Source of the DNA: Fabrea salina
Taxonomy: Eukaryota; Ciliophora; Heterotrichea; Heterotrichida; Fabreidae
Length of the DNA: 64,000 bases
Direction of reading: 5' to 3'
Assembly (NCBI GenBank): GCA_022984795.1
Contig: JALIHJ010000006.1
Span: forward strand, 62,001 to 126,000
Every line of letters begins with the position of its first letter. The stretch's first letter is position 1. A program made the translations under genes and the position numbers. Below, one piece after another: positions 45,054 to 55,400 of this stretch. The notes under the pieces are model-generated. The model was not told the origin of the DNA, did not search any database, and was given only the letters and a program-made list of their open reading frames with translations.

Positions 45054-45968
45054 ATGAAAAGGTTCTTCAGCCATACAGCTAAAGTGTTTGTTGACAAGAA
45101 TACCAAAGTAATTTGCCAAGGTATGACTGGAGCCCAGGGAACTTTTCATACTGAGAAGTGCCTAGAATACGGAACCCAAATGGTAGGAGGAGTCACTCCC
45201 GGGAAAGGAGGTTCAACCCACCTTGGACTTCCTATTTTCAATTCTATCAGAGAAGCCAAGGAAGGAGTTGACCCCTGGGCCAGTGTTATTTATGTGCCTC
45301 CTAAATTTGCTGCCAAAGCTATTATAGAGTGCGTTGAAGAAGAACTGCCCCTCGTAGTTACTATCACTGAAGGAATTCCCCAGCACGACATGGTCAGAGT
45401 CAAAGACGCTCTCAAGCAAGGAAAGACCAGACTTATTGGGCCCAACTGCCCAGGAATCATTAAGCCTGGCGAGTGCAAAATTGGAATTATGCCAGGAGAC
45501 ATCCACGTTCCTGGAAGTGTAGGAATTGTAAGTAGGTCAGGAACTTTGACTTACGAAGCTGTGGACCAAACTACCAAGGAAGGCTTGGGACAGTCAACTG
45601 TAGTAGGAATTGGGGGAGACCCCTTCAATGGAACTAACTTCATTGACGTTCTTGAAAGGTTTGTTAACGACCCACAAACCAAAGGAATCATTTTGATAGG
45701 AGAAATCGGTGGTAGCGCTGAAGAAGACGCAGCTGAGTGGCTTAGAAAAAACAACACCGAAAACAAACCAGTAGTTTCCTTCATAGCAGGAATCAGTGCA
45801 CCTCCAGGAAAAAGAATGGGTCATGCTGGAGCAATCATATCAGGTGGCAAAGGAGGAGCTGACAGCAAGATCAGTGCTTTAGAAAGTGCTGGTGCCCAAG
45901 TAGTGAGTTCGCCTGCACAGATTGGTTCTACTATGAAGGCTTTAATGGAAAAAAGAGGACTTCTTTAA
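45054..45968 (+). CDS. SUCLG1: succinyl-CoA ligase alpha subunit, mitochondrial
   Basis: A 304-aa alpha subunit of succinyl-CoA synthetase (TCA cycle substrate-level phosphorylation). Presequence [13 protein letters not shown] is short and basic. CoA-binding domain: [25 protein letters not shown]; then GPNCPGII and [18 protein letters not shown]. The phosphorylated His is H257 in [16 protein letters not shown]. Length fits the family. The beta subunit is not in the window. Confidence 0.97.
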   Translation: MKRFFSHTAKVFVDKNTKVICQGMTGAQGTFHTEKCLEYGTQMVGGVTPGKGGSTHLGLPIFNSIREAKEGVDPWASVIYVPPKFAAKAIIECVEEELPLVVTITEGIPQHDMVRVKDALKQGKTRLIGPNCPGIIKPGECKIGIMPGDIHVPGSVGIVSRSGTLTYEAVDQTTKEGLGQSTVVGIGGDPFNGTNFIDVLERFVNDPQTKGIILIGEIGGSAEEDAAEWLRKNNTENKPVVSFIAGISAPPGKRMGHAGAIISGGKGGADSKISALESAGAQVVSSPAQIGSTMKALMEKRGLL

Positions 45969-45986
45969 ATCCATAACTTAAACAAC

Positions 45987-47495
45987 TTATTTGTTACTTC
46001 TGTAAAGTTTCTCAGTGTCCACTCCAAAGATATCAAGAGTTTGTTCAGTCAATATCTTGAGTAGTAACTCTACTTTAGGCTTGACTTCGGGGTTTAAGTT
46101 CCTTTCGAGCCGCATGTATAGTTTGCAAAGGTTTTCAAACCACTCTGCAAGGTGGTGCAGGGAACAGTCTTCTGTGCACAAAACAACTTTGTCAGCAAAC
46201 ATGCAAGTTTCTTTTGCAAAGGACCTTACAAAAGGGTTTTCGAAGTCTTGAGGTTTGAACTCTTGGATGTTTTCTAAGCTTAGTTGGCTCAAGTTAGAGT
46301 TGCAGTAGTTAAACGCTGCCAAAGGCCCGAACAAAGAAGTGGAGGACTTTGCAAAGACTTCGTCAATGTTGATGTGGAAGGTAGACACTTGGAGTCTCCT
46401 GAGTATGTAGTAAAATAAAGCAGCTTTGGAGGAGTAGGAAGGTTCGTAACACATAGCTGTTCTGTAATGCCCAATATTTTCTAAAGAGTCAAGTATCTGC
46501 TCAATAGGCCAGTTAGTTAGTTTGCCTTCAGAGGACAAGATATCGCCTACCTTGACAAACTGAGTTCTTGAAACTAAGCCTGGGTCGAAAGATTTAAGTG
46601 CTTTCTGCAGTTTGTGGAGGTTTGAGTCTTCGTAGTACTTGCAGAACTGAATAACTTTACTTGTTGAGGATGAGTTAAAAGTTTTGATGATGTGGAACCA
46701 GTCCCAAGGCCACTTTTTACCAAGCAATTCTAGTTCCTTGTAGTTGCTTCCTAAGAACTTCTTCATGGTGACTTCTGATCTGTTTTCAGAGAACTGGTGT
46801 TCAATGGTTTGATTCAGCAAGTCAGAGGTGAATTCTTTTCTGAACTCAGCTTTGGTTAACGAGTTGAGTTTAGCCAGTTCAGTAGAAATCTGGAACTTAA
46901 CTTCTTGAAAGAAAGTAGGAGACTGGAGTGCGTTACCAATTAGCTCGTAAGAGTCATGGTTTCCTTGCGAGAAAAACTCAAACAAAGGCTTAGACACATC
47001 ATAGCAAAGCATTGTGTAAGGAACCTTTGCATTAAGCACTTCAAAGCAACTAAAAAGTGACCTGCACAGCAAAAGTTGCCTTAGGTGGAACAAGTTGGGC
47101 TTTTGACCAAACTCAGGTCCTACAGTTACTATGTGGCTGGGAGGAGCTGTTTCAGCCACTTCGATTCTTCTTTTGTGCAAAATAGAGTTGATTTCTTCTA
47201 AAAGGTAAGAGTCCTTTAAATAAAGGTCTAAGTCTCCAGTTACAGAGATTTCTACTCTTTGCAAGTACTTCTGTTTTTCTACGTTTACGAAGATAGCGTC
47301 TGCTATTTCTCTAGAAGTAAAAAGTCCAAAAGTTACTTGTTCTTTTTTGTAGTTATTAAAAACTTGGGATGGAATTGAGCACTCGTAGTCTGCAAGTGCA
47401 GACTTAGGTTTTACCTTTGCTTGGTCTTTGACTGGGAAAGCTAACTGAGTTGCTTTGGTAAGTGCTTTTTCTAGCTCTTTTTTAATAGCTAGCAT
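45987..47495 (-). CDS. DALRD3-like protein (degenerate arginyl-tRNA synthetase)
   Basis: A 502-aa protein from ATG 47495. It follows the layout of arginyl-tRNA synthetase: ALADYECSIPSQVF, SREIADAI, VEISVTGDLDLYL, then the catalytic HIGH-like site VGPEFGQKPNLFHLRQLLL, in which the first His of HxGH is Asn (N134) while H137 remains; then a region like FxxYN (LAAFNYCNS) and a C-terminal DALR-type helical domain. No KMSKS was seen. This fits DALRD3, which in humans binds arginine tRNAs and recruits METTL2 for m3C32. The window also has a METTL2-like enzyme. Confidence 0.75.
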   Translation of the reverse strand: MLAIKKELEKALTKATQLAFPVKDQAKVKPKSALADYECSIPSQVFNNYKKEQVTFGLFTSREIADAIFVNVEKQKYLQRVEISVTGDLDLYLKDSYLLEEINSILHKRRIEVAETAPPSHIVTVGPEFGQKPNLFHLRQLLLCRSLFSCFEVLNAKVPYTMLCYDVSKPLFEFFSQGNHDSYELIGNALQSPTFFQEVKFQISTELAKLNSLTKAEFRKEFTSDLLNQTIEHQFSENRSEVTMKKFLGSNYKELELLGKKWPWDWFHIIKTFNSSSTSKVIQFCKYYEDSNLHKLQKALKSFDPGLVSRTQFVKVGDILSSEGKLTNWPIEQILDSLENIGHYRTAMCYEPSYSSKAALFYYILRRLQVSTFHINIDEVFAKSSTSLFGPLAAFNYCNSNLSQLSLENIQEFKPQDFENPFVRSFAKETCMFADKVVLCTEDCSLHHLAEWFENLCKLYMRLERNLNPEVKPKVELLLKILTEQTLDIFGVDTEKLYRSNK

Positions 47496-47531
47496 ATTCA
47501 CTCTTATCAGATTTAAATTAACTCAAAATGC

Positions 47532-48170
47532 CTAAATTGAACTATAGTATATCTGCAAGAAGTCTTCTTCCGCAGCAAGATCTCTTAAAGTAACTTGGAG
47601 GTCCAGGGCATCTCCGTCCAGCAAGAACCTTTTAGGGTTAGACTCAGGCAGCTGGTGCTTAACAACCTTTAAAAGACTAGAAAGCTTGAAAGAAGGCGGA
47701 AGGTGTATAAAAGAATAAGGAACTTGTCTTATGTTGTCGTCCAAAGGGTCTTTGATGAGTTGGACTTCAACACTAGGTTGTCTGGCTTGCCTCTTTTTGG
47801 GAAGAGGAGTGAAGTCGGCACTAGGGGTTATTTTGCCGATGATTTGTTGTAGTAAAGAATTAGGGTGTAGGTTCTTGCACGAGTAAATAGGATACTGGCA
47901 CAAAGGGCAAACTTTCTCAGGTTCATTACTTAGTAAGTTGAAAATGCAGTCCTTGCAAAAACTATGGAAGCAGACTTTAGAAATGACAGGTTCCTTCATA
48001 ATGTTGTGGCAGATAGAGCACTGAAGGGATTCTTTGAGTGAAGCTAAAGGTACGGGGTCAGACGAGAGTTTAATAGCGTTTGTCGGTTCGAAGTCAGACT
48101 CTGAAAATCCTAGTTTTTTAAGTTCTGTTTGTTCTGAAGTTGAAGGAGGAAGAGAAAACTCAAACTTCAT
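47532..48170 (-). CDS. RING-RAWUL protein, PRC1-like
   Basis: A 212-aa protein. RING finger (C3HC4) at about 48-92: CSICHNIMKEPVISKVCFHSFCKDC, then CPLC. The C-terminal ~80 residues look like a ubiquitin-like RAWUL domain (FLLDGDALDLQVTLRDLAAEEDFLQIYY, as in RING1/PCGF ..L..G..L.....L.DV....P..L.Y). The pair RING plus RAWUL is the core of PRC1 ubiquitin ligases that monoubiquitinate H2A. A RING1 or PCGF role is likely; other RING-UBL proteins cannot be excluded. Confidence 0.75.
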   Translation of the reverse strand: MKFEFSLPPSTSEQTELKKLGFSESDFEPTNAIKLSSDPVPLASLKESLQCSICHNIMKEPVISKVCFHSFCKDCIFNLLSNEPEKVCPLCQYPIYSCKNLHPNSLLQQIIGKITPSADFTPLPKKRQARQPSVEVQLIKDPLDDNIRQVPYSFIHLPPSFKLSSLLKVVKHQLPESNPKRFLLDGDALDLQVTLRDLAAEEDFLQIYYSSI

Positions 48171-48207
48171 TTTGAATATTTTTACAGACTCTTAATAACT
48201 GTATTAG

Positions 48208-49014
48208 TTAAAGTGCTTTAGGAGGAAAAGGAAAACACTTTCTAGTTCTGATTCCTACTCTTTCTAAAAGAATTTTGCTTTCAGCTGCGTGGTAGTCTTT
48301 CCAGTACACTACTTCTTTTATGCCGCTTAGAATAACGTTTTTTGTGCAGTTCAAACAAGGAAACAGTGTTGTGTATAACGTTCCGTTGCGGCAGTCCTCA
48401 GCCATTAGTATAGCACTTAACTCTCCATGCAAGCACTGGCACTCCTCCAACCTAGTGCCCTCTGGAGCTCCTTCGTTGCACCTTTTGCAGCCTCCTTCAC
48501 AGCAGTTTTTGGTTCTGAAAGGACATCCGTTGTACCCTGTTGACTTGAGTCGGTTGTTAACTACAACTGCAGCTCCCACTGGCTGTTTCATGCAGTTGCT
48601 TCTTTTAGCGGCTAAAAAACAAACTCTCATGAAGTAGCTGTCAGACTCGGGGTAGAGTTGCCTTTGCATGATTTGGGGAACTTGTGCTAGTTTGCTTTTG
48701 AAGCTTTCTAAGTCTGAAGAATTCACAATGCAGCAGTCGGGAAAGACTTCTTCTGTAGTTGCTTGGTCTCTGGATAAGAAGTCCTCTAGCGAGTGCATTT
48801 TGGACCACTTAAACCGAGACAGAGTGGGTGCGTCTATCTTAAGCACAAAGCAAGGGTATGCTTCGCTAGGAATCTCAAGCAGGTCCAAAGTGTAGTATTT
48901 CCCTTTTAACTCTGAGTCCTTCGAAAGGGGCCTGTAGCCCAGATTTATGTAGAAGAACTCGGCTGCCGTGCTTTTTCCTGAGCAGAAAGTGCCAGTTATA
49001 GCAATTAATTGCAT
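48208..49014 (-). CDS. dCMP deaminase with N-terminal P-loop domain
   Basis: A 268-aa protein from ATG 49014; the two upstream codons in the open frame are not ATG. N-terminal domain with ITGTFCSGKST, a Walker A-like loop, as in yeast DCD1. The C-terminal zinc deaminase domain has AAVVVNNRLKSTGYNG, a Cys-rich loop (CPFRTKNCCEGGCKRC) that may bind a second zinc, the catalytic HGE (H196) where most members have HAE, and PCLNCTKNVI. It makes dUMP for thymidylate. The Gly in HGE is unusual but not at a catalytic atom. Confidence 0.93.
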   Translation of the reverse strand: MQLIAITGTFCSGKSTAAEFFYINLGYRPLSKDSELKGKYYTLDLLEIPSEAYPCFVLKIDAPTLSRFKWSKMHSLEDFLSRDQATTEEVFPDCCIVNSSDLESFKSKLAQVPQIMQRQLYPESDSYFMRVCFLAAKRSNCMKQPVGAAVVVNNRLKSTGYNGCPFRTKNCCEGGCKRCNEGAPEGTRLEECQCLHGELSAILMAEDCRNGTLYTTLFPCLNCTKNVILSGIKEVVYWKDYHAAESKILLERVGIRTRKCFPFPPKAL

Positions 49015-49130
49015 TAACAAACATAAATCTAACTAATTATTCAGTAATCCACTTGCATTATGGATTAACAATCCAAATGAATGATGCACAAGCATACTAA
49101 TTTAAGCTCTGTGATAATTTTTAAGGATAA
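49015..49130. promoter_or_regulatory. 116-bp divergent spacer
   Basis: AT-rich spacer between dCMP deaminase and the CK1-like kinase. It ends in TTTTTAAGGATAA-ATG on the plus side. No ORF or RNA gene recognised. Confidence 0.4.
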
Positions 49131-50366
49131 ATGCTGGAAAATGTTATTGATCGAAGGTTCCAAAGAGAATCACTACTAGGAGAAGGTAACTTTGGAAGAG
49201 TTTACCTATGCACTGATATAGTACTCAAAGAACACGTAGCAATTAAGGTTTCCGAACAGAACCAGTTAAGTCAGATTAAGCAAGAGGAAACTATCCTTAA
49301 AGAGATGCAAGGCACAAGGGGGTTTCCTAGATTTATAAAGTCAAACTTTTTAGAAGACTATAACTACATAGCAATGCAACTTCTAGGCCCGAACATCAAC
49401 GAGAAGTTCAACGAATGCCACAAAAAGTTTTCTCTTCAAACAATAGTAACTCTCGGCAGACAAATGCTTATGAGAGTTAAGTCAATCCACAACAAAGGAT
49501 ATGTGCACAGAGACCTAAAGCCCCATCAGTTCTTGTTAGGTCCTAGATCAGACAGAAACACTATTTATATGGTTGATTTTGGTTTGTGCAAGCGCTATAA
49601 AACCAAAGATTTAGGTTTGCACATTGCTTACATGGAAAACAGACCTTTCGTAGGAACCATGTACTACGCTTCTTTGAACACCCATAATGGAATCCAACAG
49701 AGCAGAAGAGACGACTTAGAGTCTCTGTGCTACATTCTTTCTTACTTTTTTAGCGGGAGACTACCTTGGATGATCACCAATAAAAAGAAAACCACCGAAC
49801 TAAAAATACGCACAGAAAAAGCCCAGTCTACTGCATCAGAACTTTTTCCTAGTGCGCCTCGGGAGTTTCTGGAGCTTTTTAACTATGTGAAAAGCTTGAA
49901 TTTTGAAACTAACCCTAACTACTCCTACATGATTTCTTTGTTTGAAAGCATTGAAAAGAAGAACGAGCTCAAGACGTGCCCTTTTGACTGGGACAAACCA
50001 CTTGAAATGAAGAAAACTAAACTTAGGTCAAAAACCAATAAACCTAAAGACCATGGCTTAACAAGGAAAAGAACAGATAACAACATCCAAAGAGGGCGCA
50101 AAACTCAGAAAAGAAAAAATAAATCTGACGTTTGCAGAGGAGAAACCCAAAGTGTCTTAAACGCAACTCCGACTACTGAAGTAATTGACGACCCTGACAA
50201 AACCATAATTGCAGTGGGACTCCCAGAAATAAAAAACAGAGGGATCATTCCTGATAAAGATTCTAGGGTTTTTAGACCTTGTGACTTAGACGAACGGAGA
50301 AGCCAAACAAGCAATGTAAAAAGTTCTTCAAGCTTCATGCCGGAAACTTCCTGCAGTATTTTTTAA
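49131..50366 (+). CDS. casein-kinase-1-like kinase with altered catalytic loop
   Basis: A 411-aa protein; kinase domain about residues 8-285. Gly loop GEGNFGRVYL, Lys in AIKVSE, catalytic loop HRDLKPHQFL, DFG (D149), MENRPFVGTMYYAS, and RRDDLESLCYIL, a CK1 signature. The catalytic Asp (D128) and Lys (K130) are kept, but the metal-binding Asn of KPxN is Gln (Q133). Most other features are intact, so it could be weakly active or a pseudokinase. The tail is basic and Ser/Lys/Arg-rich, ending in an acidic-serine stretch. CK1 genes are multiplied in ciliates. Confidence 0.9.
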   Translation: MLENVIDRRFQRESLLGEGNFGRVYLCTDIVLKEHVAIKVSEQNQLSQIKQEETILKEMQGTRGFPRFIKSNFLEDYNYIAMQLLGPNINEKFNECHKKFSLQTIVTLGRQMLMRVKSIHNKGYVHRDLKPHQFLLGPRSDRNTIYMVDFGLCKRYKTKDLGLHIAYMENRPFVGTMYYASLNTHNGIQQSRRDDLESLCYILSYFFSGRLPWMITNKKKTTELKIRTEKAQSTASELFPSAPREFLELFNYVKSLNFETNPNYSYMISLFESIEKKNELKTCPFDWDKPLEMKKTKLRSKTNKPKDHGLTRKRTDNNIQRGRKTQKRKNKSDVCRGETQSVLNATPTTEVIDDPDKTIIAVGLPEIKNRGIIPDKDSRVFRPCDLDERRSQTSNVKSSSSFMPETSCSIF

Positions 50367-50402
50367 CATTTGACCAAATGTTAACTTAATTAGCTCTTAA
50401 TA

Positions 50403-51797
50403 ATGTTAGGAGTTTTAGTTGTCTGCAAAGGAGTGCATAGTGGAAGAGAACTAGTGCTAACTTACCCACAAAACCTTCGAGAAAAAAACCAAACTTACTT
50501 TGACACTGTGCACTTTAATTCTTCGCTCAGTGCAAGTTCTATAGGGGACCATAAAGACTGTGTACTTGGGTACCCTGCTTCGGTGTTGGCAGACTTACTG
50601 TGTCCTAAAAGGGAACTTTGGGACTCAATCCTAGACGTTTCAGTAGAAAGCATCAGGTTCATAGGCTATCCCGTAAGCTTCAACTCAAAAGACCAAAAGT
50701 ACTCTAGTAATTTTTCCGAACAGATTTCTGCTTTTAACTTAGTGTTGGTGTTTGACATTGAGTCTCCAATGCTTAAGCACGCCAACTCCATTAAAGAAGC
50801 TGTGATTAAAATCAGTAAGGGTTAACTAGACTCTTTGCTTAGGTACGAACAGAAAAGGTGCGGTTTTCTATACGAAGAAATTCAAAAGTTAAAGTCGATC
50901 AACAAGGAATCCGAAGAAGAACAAATACTAGTTATGCTTGAACAGTCCAGTTTACTTAACTACGTTCGGGAAGTCCACTCGAGTTTCAAGTTCAACAGAC
51001 CTTGCAAAATCCTTATAAACAAGTGGCTTGAGTGCACTTTACAAATTTCACTTTTCGAAAGTTTGTCTGAAGTTAGGCACTACTACTCCTTGCTGTTCTT
51101 AGAAAACTCTGACAAAATAGAAGAAGATCTGGGTCCTAACTCTTCTTCTGTGCTTTTGTTGTTGCTGAAGCACTGCAAGTTCCCCGTTAAGTCTTTTATG
51201 GACATACACAACGAGCACGAAGTTCCCCTTAAGTCCCTGTACCGGGCTGCCCAACACTTTATATACTGGAACAAAGCTAAAGTAGTTCCTGTTTTGACTT
51301 CAAAAACAACTTTGTGCATTGCGCAGTCTTGGAGTTACTCCCATATGCTGGAGTTGGAGTACTCGAAGTCTTTCAAAAGCCTTTTTGGAGAGTTTCCAGA
51401 AACCTTACAAGCTTTTAAAAGCCCAGTTCAGATGAAAGACCTTGTAGTCAACAACTTGCGCGGAAGGAAACTCATACCTTTGATCACTTGGCTTTTAAGA
51501 AAGCAAGTAGTGCAGACTCTCCACTTGCACGTATTTTTGCTGCCTTCGAGAGTGAAAGTTCCTGAAGAGGTTAAGCAGTTCCTTCAAGTGAAGACTCCTA
51601 TTCCAGAGTCACTCATTTCCCACATTATAGAGCAAGAACAAACTGAAGCTTCCTGGATACTCCACAAAGTGCTTAAGTACTGCAACGGGAAGTTTCCCCT
51701 TGAAGAAATCAGCTGGCGGAGCGGAGTGCCTGAAGACTTGATTCTGAACGCCTTGCCCCAATTTAATTCATTCCTGCGTCCTCTCCTCCTTCCTTAA
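50403..51797 (+). CDS. NPRL3: NPRL3 (GATOR1 subunit), one 15-nt intron
   Basis: A 459-aa protein in two exons. Exon 1 ([22 protein letters not shown]) has the N-terminal longin-like start, with [10 protein letters not shown]. Read through the intron, the frame stops at once; removing 15 nt restores [19 protein letters not shown], exactly the segment NPR3 proteins share (A.RYEQ.RC.YL). The C-terminus ends with a winged-helix-like end ([22 protein letters not shown]). NPRL3 is part of GATOR1, which inhibits TORC1 under amino-acid starvation. It is one gene, not two ORFs or a pseudogene. Confidence 0.93.
50815..50829 (+). other. 15-nt spliceosomal mini-intron
   Basis: Sequence GTAAGGGTTAACTAG: GTAA donor, A at position 10, TAG acceptor, phase 1 (splits an Asn codon). 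Retention gives TAA in frame. Splicing restores a continuous NPRL3 protein, which is the strongest evidence for the intron class here. Confidence 0.95.
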
Positions 51798-51802
51798 TAA
51801 AT

Positions 51803-52459
51803 ATGAGAGCAGACGACGACTATGATTACTTGTTCAAAATAGTTCTTATAGGAGACTCGGGAGTAGGGAAGTCTAACTTACTGTCGCGGTTCACACGTAA
51901 CGAGTTCAACTTAGAATCGAAAACAACCATTGGGGTGGAGTTTGCCCAAAAAAGTATAGTGCTTGACAACAAAGTGCTTAAATCGCAGATTTGGGACACT
52001 GCAGGACAAGAAAGGTACCGGGCAATTACGTCTGCTTACTACAGGGGAGCAGTAGGGGCTCTTTTAGTTTACGACATATGCAAACGGGCCTCTTTTGAAA
52101 ATTGCGAAAGGTGGTTGAAGGAGTTAAAAGACTACGCAGAGTCCCAAATAGTAGTCATGCTAGTAGGCAATAAGTCTGACTTAAAGCACTTAAGGGCGGT
52201 CAAAACTGAAGAAGGCGCTGCTTATGCCAAAAAACACGGAATAGCTTTTATTGAAACTTCCGCTTTGGAGTCAACAAACGTGGACTTGGCTTTTGAAAGG
52301 ATTTTGAACGAAATCTACCAGTTGACTATTAGGAACATGATTGGGGGAAGAAGTAGTGAAACTACCTTAGGACCTACTAAGAAGATTGACGTCTCCGAGC
52401 AGAACATTAAGATTTCACAGCCCCCTTCGCCCACCAAAAGAACCGATAAATGCTGCTAA
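51803..52459 (+). CDS. RAB11: Rab11-type small GTPase
   Basis: A 218-aa Rab GTPase. G1 GDSGVGKSN, effector [23 protein letters not shown]3 [10 protein letters not shown]4 GNKSD, G5 ETSAL. The Rab11 signature [14 protein letters not shown] at the start, [12 protein letters not shown] and ILNEIYQL match Rab11 closely. The C-terminus DKCC is a geranylgeranylation signal. Acts in recycling endosomes and, in ciliates, contractile-vacuole or endosome recycling. It begins 5 bp after NPRL3. Confidence 0.97.
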   Translation: MRADDDYDYLFKIVLIGDSGVGKSNLLSRFTRNEFNLESKTTIGVEFAQKSIVLDNKVLKSQIWDTAGQERYRAITSAYYRGAVGALLVYDICKRASFENCERWLKELKDYAESQIVVMLVGNKSDLKHLRAVKTEEGAAYAKKHGIAFIETSALESTNVDLAFERILNEIYQLTIRNMIGGRSSETTLGPTKKIDVSEQNIKISQPPSPTKRTDKCC

Positions 52460-52489
52460 GTAGTAACTATTCAATGTTTATTTACTTCT

Positions 52490-55400
52490 TTAAATCCTTC
52501 TCCTCAGCACTTCAATGTCCATCCCTGAGGGTTGGTTTCTTAGGTGCAAAATGCTTGTTTTTTTCGAAAAGGACTCTTGGTTGGCTTTAGACTTCTGGCG
52601 GGTTTTGGGAGGTGAAGGAGTTCTTAATCTTTGAAGGTATATTCCTTCTGCGCTGCGGAAACTTTCTTGGGAGTAGTTGCGAGGCGTGCTTGCTTTTGAG
52701 GACCTTTTGGATTTTTTCCTTCTGGACTTGAAAGGTGAGTCTTTTGAGTAGTCTATTTTGTCAAAGATGAGGTATTGATGGGGTTCCTCTGGGAGTTCTT
52801 CTGTACGCTCTTTTGGAAGATCTTGCATAGGATCCTGTGTGGGTTCTTCTGGAGAATCTTGTGTGGGTTCTTCTGGAGATTCCTGTGTGGGTTCTTCTGG
52901 AGACTCCTGTGTGGGTTCTTGGAGTGCTTCTTGAGACGTTTCCTGTGAATATTCCAAAAACAACCCTTCAAAAAGTTCTTCATTGGACTCGTCATCGAAA
53001 TCAGGAGTAACCCCCTGCTGCTCCATAAAGCTTCTCAAGTCTTCAATGTTTAAGATATCCAAAACAACTCCGCCTAAGAAGTTGCGTCTAACTTTTACTT
53101 TGCTTCCTTCACTTGAAACCCAAGCTTCCCTTAAATCGGAACTGCTGACTTTCAAGCTACTATAACTTTCAACCAACTCTGAAGAACTCTTTCCAGAAAA
53201 AGGGTCTATTTTTTTAGACCTCTGAAAAGTTTTTTTAACTCTTAAATAGTTGCCTGTAACTTTGTGAAGCACCACTACACACTCAGGGTCTTTGGAGTCA
53301 AGTACTGCATTTTCAAAGTCAAAGTCTTCTTCGTTTTCTACAACTCTTCCTACCATCCACTTGTCGCACAGCTTCATTTGCACATCCATGATCCTAGCAC
53401 CCTGGAAACTCCTTTTTGCCCTTAGCACTTTTTCTGAGTTGTACCTTTTAAGCACTCCGTAGTGGACATCGCTTTCTATTTCTAGTATTTCGTACATGCT
53501 GGAGTTGAGTTTTTCGCCGTCTGAGTCTTCAAAGCTTTTTTTAACTAAGATTTTTCTCCCTGAAGGCCGGTGCATCACCCTAACGCATTCAGGGTCAAAC
53601 TCGTCCACTTCGGCTTCTGAAAGTTCTAAGCAAGACTCCTCTGAAATGGTTTCGAGTAGTTGTGGTTCATTCGACTCGTCTATGAACTCATAAGAAGAGT
53701 CCAAGTTAGGTGAAATATTTTCAGGCATCAAAGTGAATTCTTTTTCTTGAAACTTAGACACCAATTCGCTCTCTGGTTCAGGCAATTGACTAGTTTTATT
53801 AGTGCTTTCTAGTAAAGACCGTTCAGTCAAGGTATTTTCAGGAATGCTGCAAACTTTAAAGTTTTCTAGTTGGAAGTCAAAGTTGTTTTTAAGGCCTTGG
53901 AAGATCCTGAAGTTCTCTACTTGCAAGTTGTCTGTTTCAACAGTAACTAGAGTTTTTTTGGGCCGGAACTGTTCAGACTCCTTTTTAATATCATTGTTCA
54001 TTAAAACTAGGTCTGCAACAACTACTAGAGTAGTTAAACAAGTAACTATAAAAGTGTCCAAAGCTACTAAAAACACAATGTTTCCAGTTGAGAAACAAGA
54101 CAGCACATAAACTAGTATACAAATCATAGGGATGCTTACCAGACCCAGCCACAAGTAGGTGATATAAACTAGCGGTTTGAACAAGTGAACTTTTCTGTCT
54201 AACTGAGCACTGAACTTGTTCAGTCTGAAGATTCTAGAGTAAATAATCCTTATAAACAAAAAACTCCAAAACAAACACACCAAAACCACACACCTAGTTG
54301 TTTTCTTGTAGGTGTTTGTCCAAATCCTTAGAATGTCGTCGTCCCTCAACACTCTTTTGTAAAACAAGTAAACAAACAAAAAGTTCACTGAAAAGTTAAA
54401 CACAACCACACTCACAACAACTACAACTGAAAGAGTAATCTGTCCTTGCTCTTCTAGCAATTCCCTTCCTTTAACTGTATCCGCACTTCCCAAAAACCCC
54501 AAAAGCACCAACCAAGAAGTTGCCTCTAAAAACCCCAGAACCCCAACACTCCCAGCTATATGCAAAGTGCTTCCACTGATAAGTTTAGAAACTCCTACTA
54601 CTCCCAAACCGCACAGTCCTATGCTACTAAAAGGAAAAGGAGATTCTTCAACTGGGAGTCTCTCGGAGTAAGTTATACTTCTTTCCCCTAAGTACTCCAA
54701 ACACAACTCTTCATCAAAGTTGCAGGCCCTAACGTTGCACTCGGGGTCACAAATGTCGTTTTGCCTTTTTTCAAGAGTGCAGCCTTTAGCGCATTCTCCT
54801 TCAGCCAACTGTTTGGGAACACAAGTTCCTTGATACTCTTCATAAGAAGAAGGACAACTAGACAAACAGTTGCCTTGGAACTGCAGTAGTCCTTCTTCAC
54901 AAGTAAGGCAGTAAGTAGTTTGGTCTTTGCAAGTAATGCAGGGATATTCACAAGATAAGCATTCTTGGCCAATTTCTACAGTTACGTTAGCAGGACAACT
55001 CAGCAAACACTGGTTCTGGTACTGAAGTAAATCGCCAGCACACACTGTACAGTTAAAAGGAGTGCCTGCACAAGTATCACAAATAGGGTCACAGTCTCTA
55101 CACTCTTTGTTAACTTGGACTTTGTTCTCTGGACAACTCTTAATGCAAGATCCATTGTTTAATACATAGCCATCTTGACAACTTCCACAGTTATCTGCAG
55201 TTTCATAGCAGGTTTCACACCCATCTACACAGCTAACGCACTCACTCTCCACTGGAACTGTTTCTCCTTCCGGGCAGGAATTTATGCACCTTCCTTTGTA
55301 CTTATACTTGGAGTCCTCACACTCAGTGCAGTAGTTAACCTCTCCTTGACAAGCTAAACACTCTGCCGAGCACTCCTCGCATACACCCTCCACAGAAGTA

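Noticed and set aside
50403-51797. Two separate genes or a pseudogene at NPRL3
   Set aside because: A consensus 15-nt intron removes the stop and gives an intact family member.
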